Assembly: GCA_044341035.1 (NCBI GenBank)
Contig: JBIISL010000002.1
Coordinates: 16,361 to 80,360 of the forward strand
Length of the DNA stretch: 64,000 nucleotides
Source: UBA2093 sp044341035
GTDB taxonomy: Bacteria; Actinomycetota; Acidimicrobiia; Acidimicrobiales; Ilumatobacteraceae
Reading direction: 5' to 3'
Made by a program: the position numbers and the translations under genes
The notes under the pieces: generated by a model
The model's input: only the letters and a program-made list of their open reading frames with translations
Told to the model about the DNA's origin: nothing
The model's database searches: none
Part shown: in pieces, positions 61,943 through 64,000 of the stretch
Layout: each line of letters starts with the position of its first letter
Numbering within the stretch: the first letter of the stretch is position 1

Positions 61943-63394
61943 TCAGGTGATTGATGTTGTAGTTGCTGTCCAGCCCACTGGCATGAGGGGAGCAAGAAAT
62001 GACTCTGAGGAGATTGATCCTTTTGCTTGACCGGCTTTCCAGATGTTGTATTTACTATCTGAATACTGACTAAAAAATTCAGTGACCTTTAGGTGAAGTT
62101 CTTCAACGACATGTGAATATTTAGGTTGATCAGCCACGTTCTGTGTTTGTAATGGATCGCTCGTGTGGTCGAAGAGAACGTTTGGCCCCGCCCCCGGAAG
62201 ACGACACCAATAAGAGAATTGCTCTGTCCGTACTCCGCGGGACTCTTCTTGTTCAAAAAATACTTCGCTGCGCTGATGATCTTCGCCTTGAAGTAGTGCC
62301 TTAAAAGAGGTGCCAGCTGACTGGTCAAATCGACGCGTAGTCCCAACCATGTCGAGAACTGTTGATGGTAGGTCGATTTGGCTACACAGCGCATCCGATA
62401 CGTAATCGTTCGGCACTGAAGGGTGGCGCACGATGAAGGGGATTCGCACAGCGGCATCATATAAATGAGACGGGCGCGTCTGGATGGTGTGTCCCCATAG
62501 CCCGTGCTGCCCATACAGGTTGGCTTGATCTGCTGTGTAGATCACGATTGTGTCCTCGAGCAGGTTCTTGTCTTTTAGTGCCGAGACAATTTTGCCTACG
62601 CCATCATCGACAATTGCAATTTGTGCACAGACATTGGCCATTGATGCGGGGTCATTGTGCATCCTCATCAAGTTGTACAGCATGTGTCGGCTGTAACGAT
62701 TCGGATCATCGGGGCCCCGAATCAGACTCAACATCTCGTCCGAGATTGCTGTGCGCGGAAAGGTATCGAACTTTTTGTCGACGAACATTTCATAGAAGCG
62801 ATTACGGAAATCTGGACCAAGATTGGTCGGAGGTAGCAAATACGGTGCGTCGTAGTTGACCATCAAAAAGAATGGATGGTCGCCACGTTCTTCGATGTAA
62901 TCGACTGCTCTCTCAGTGAAAAAGTCAACAATGTGTCTGTCGTTAACCTCGTATTCTTCGCCGTGATCAATGACTTGGTTGTAGTAGAAGTCCTCAGTAT
63001 GGCCACGAACAAATGTGACAGTTTCGTCAAAACCAGGAATCGGGACTCGTGGTTGACCAAGATGGTGTTTGCCGACCATGGCGGTGTGATAGCCAGCACC
63101 TTGGAGAACTGTTGCTAGCGATTCAAATTCTTGAATCGCAGACCAAGTATCTGGCCAATTTCGCAAATCCACATCTCGCAACCAACTGTGAACACCATGT
63201 TGTGAAGGCATGAGCCCAGTCAAAAGAGAAGCTCGCCCCGGCGAACACATCCCATTGGTGCAATAGAACCGTGTCAAAGTGGTTCCGTGCTTCGCAAGGT
63301 CGTCGATATGAGGGGTGTACACCTCATGGTTGCCGTAACAACCGAGCAAGTCTGGCGGCTGATTGTCAGCAGTAATCAGAACAATATTTGTCAT
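61943..63394 (-). CDS. Sulfatase family hydrolase
   Basis: A 483-residue alkaline-phosphatase-superfamily enzyme. The N-terminal metal site is ITADNQPPDLLGCYGN, and the modification motif GMCSPGRASLLTG contains C50-x-P-x-R, so a formylglycine-generating enzyme would be needed. The second metal site is IYTADQANLYGQHGLWGH. It cleaves sulfate (or phosphate) esters, possibly from sulfated glycans. The in-frame extension to 63520 overlaps the upstream amine oxidase gene, so ATG 63394 is used; its spacing of seven bases from that stop suggests coupling. No signal peptide is visible, which is unusual for a glycan sulfatase, so an imported small substrate is possible. Confidence 0.9.
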   Translation of the reverse strand: MTNIVLITADNQPPDLLGCYGNHEVYTPHIDDLAKHGTTLTRFYCTNGMCSPGRASLLTGLMPSQHGVHSWLRDVDLRNWPDTWSAIQEFESLATVLQGAGYHTAMVGKHHLGQPRVPIPGFDETVTFVRGHTEDFYYNQVIDHGEEYEVNDRHIVDFFTERAVDYIEERGDHPFFLMVNYDAPYLLPPTNLGPDFRNRFYEMFVDKKFDTFPRTAISDEMLSLIRGPDDPNRYSRHMLYNLMRMHNDPASMANVCAQIAIVDDGVGKIVSALKDKNLLEDTIVIYTADQANLYGQHGLWGHTIQTRPSHLYDAAVRIPFIVRHPSVPNDYVSDALCSQIDLPSTVLDMVGTTRRFDQSAGTSFKALLQGEDHQRSEVFFEQEESRGVRTEQFSYWCRLPGAGPNVLFDHTSDPLQTQNVADQPKYSHVVEELHLKVTEFFSQYSDSKYNIWKAGQAKGSISSESFLAPLMPVGWTATTTSIT

Positions 63395-63401
63395 GAGTTT
63401 G

Positions 63402-64000
63402 TCATGAACGAGACTTAGCAATGACGCGGTCTGCGGCGAGGTATCCAGACGAAATTGCTCCATCCATATAACCATTCCACTCTGCAGCAGTTTCTGTTCC
63501 AGCCCATTCAACGAGACCAAATGGGCGGCAGAGTTCTTCGCCTAGTTGTGTCCACACTCCAGGCCCGAGGTGGCCTCCGTAGCAACCGCCACTCCATTGT
63601 TCTGCAGTCCAGTCAAGCTCGACTACTTCAATAGGTGATGCAGCTGCTGGGCCGAACAAGTCCACCAACGTATTGAGGAAAATCTCGCGTCGTTCTTGAA
63701 TGCTTAACGAAGATGCCTTTCGTGCATGCGCACCTTCAAAGAATCCCAACAACATTCCGGATCGACCATCTGGTGGGGAATTATCGAAAGTGATGGAGAC
63801 AGGGTGATCAAGAGAGACGCCGAAGCCCGCCATGTTGTCGTCTCGCCAAAACGGTGTTTCATATGTGGCGATAATTTTGATGACTGCACCCATCGGAACA
63901 TTTTGAACTAGTTGTTGACGCGCTGTTGGCAGGGGAGGCGTAAATGCAATAGCTCCGATTAAGTGCTGCGGAATTGTCACAATCACCGCGTCTGCTGAGT
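63402..64000 (-). CDS. Flavin amine oxidase, C-terminal part
   Basis: About 199 codons are in the window; the 5' end lies beyond the right edge, since the frame stays open through 64000 (S-A-D-A-V-I-V-T-I-P). DAVIVTIPQHL, the substrate-domain strands, and C-terminal LVEWAGTETAAEWNGYMDGAISSGYLAADRV match flavin monoamine oxidases; the GTETA...GYMDGAxxSG segment contacts FAD. It oxidises amines with oxygen, releasing aldehyde and peroxide. It is transcribed with the downstream sulfatase gene, seven bases apart; the pairing has no obvious shared pathway. Confidence 0.9.
   Translation of the reverse strand, partial: SADAVIVTIPQHLIGAIAFTPPLPTARQQLVQNVPMGAVIKIIATYETPFWRDDNMAGFGVSLDHPVSITFDNSPPDGRSGMLLGFFEGAHARKASSLSIQERREIFLNTLVDLFGPAAASPIEVVELDWTAEQWSGGCYGGHLGPGVWTQLGEELCRPFGLVEWAGTETAAEWNGYMDGAISSGYLAADRVIAKSRS

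Noticed and set aside
63395..63520. Upstream extension of the sulfatase
   Set aside because: It lies within the amine oxidase coding region; the sulfatase fold begins at MTNIVLITAD.
1..64000. tRNA, rRNA, insertion sequence or prophage genes
   Set aside because: No cloverleaf, rRNA motif, transposase, integrase or phage structural protein could be recognised on either strand.

Overview
The window is a chromosomal segment of a high-level actinobacterial type (my best guess is a freshwater or marine Acidimicrobiia-like lineage with GC near 50%). The lineage call is an inference from protein flavour, from the many starts placed 5-7 bases after a TANNNT hexamer (leaderless mRNA style) and from the absence of Gram-negative envelope genes. 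I see no tRNA, rRNA, CRISPR array, insertion sequence or phage module. Genes are densely packed on both strands with short gaps and several 1-28 base overlaps.

Layout. 1-6.1 kb: the 5' part of a quinone-reductase-like gene, an ABC-F ATPase, a small XRE regulator/nucleotidyltransferase pair (toxin-antitoxin-like) behind a palindromic operator, then prfC followed by a second ABC-F gene; three genes here act on the ribosome. 6.2-10.1 kb: a patatin lipase carrying two EF-hand loops and a GH3 glucosidase with a PA14 insert. 10.1-14.2 kb: a saccharopine-dehydrogenase-like enzyme, a dual-specificity-type phosphatase coupled to a Baeyer-Villiger-type flavin monooxygenase, and a small PGPG membrane protein. 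14.3-21.7 kb: a galactoside utilisation block (GH2 beta-galactosidase facing galT-galK), two Gfo/Idh/MocA dehydrogenases and a SRPBCC protein. 22.2-52.9 kb: one uninterrupted gene for a 10,217-residue protein. 52.9-56.4 kb: small orphan genes, a hairpin-rich gap, a class-C-type serine hydrolase, a DUF2993-like protein and a membrane protein. 56.4-60.4 kb: CotH / DUF4956 / VTC-domain module. 60.4-64 kb: a secreted beta-propeller protein, a sulfatase and the 3' part of a flavin amine oxidase.

The outstanding object is the giant protein. It has a Sec-type signal segment, about 87 fibronectin type III (Fn3) repeats by my own hand count, three LamG/concanavalin-like domains, a Thr/Ser linker, and a C-terminal polytopic membrane domain of roughly ten helices in place of an LPXTG-type anchor. 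Fourteen repeats in the first 60% of the array carry a paired-cysteine insertion, and the later repeats are cysteine-free and very regular (about 96 residues). It looks like a megadalton cell-surface fibre or adhesin. The surrounding secreted or surface sugar enzymes (GH2, GH3-PA14, sulfatase) fit an organism that lives on glycans or particles, but no direct functional link is shown by the sequence.
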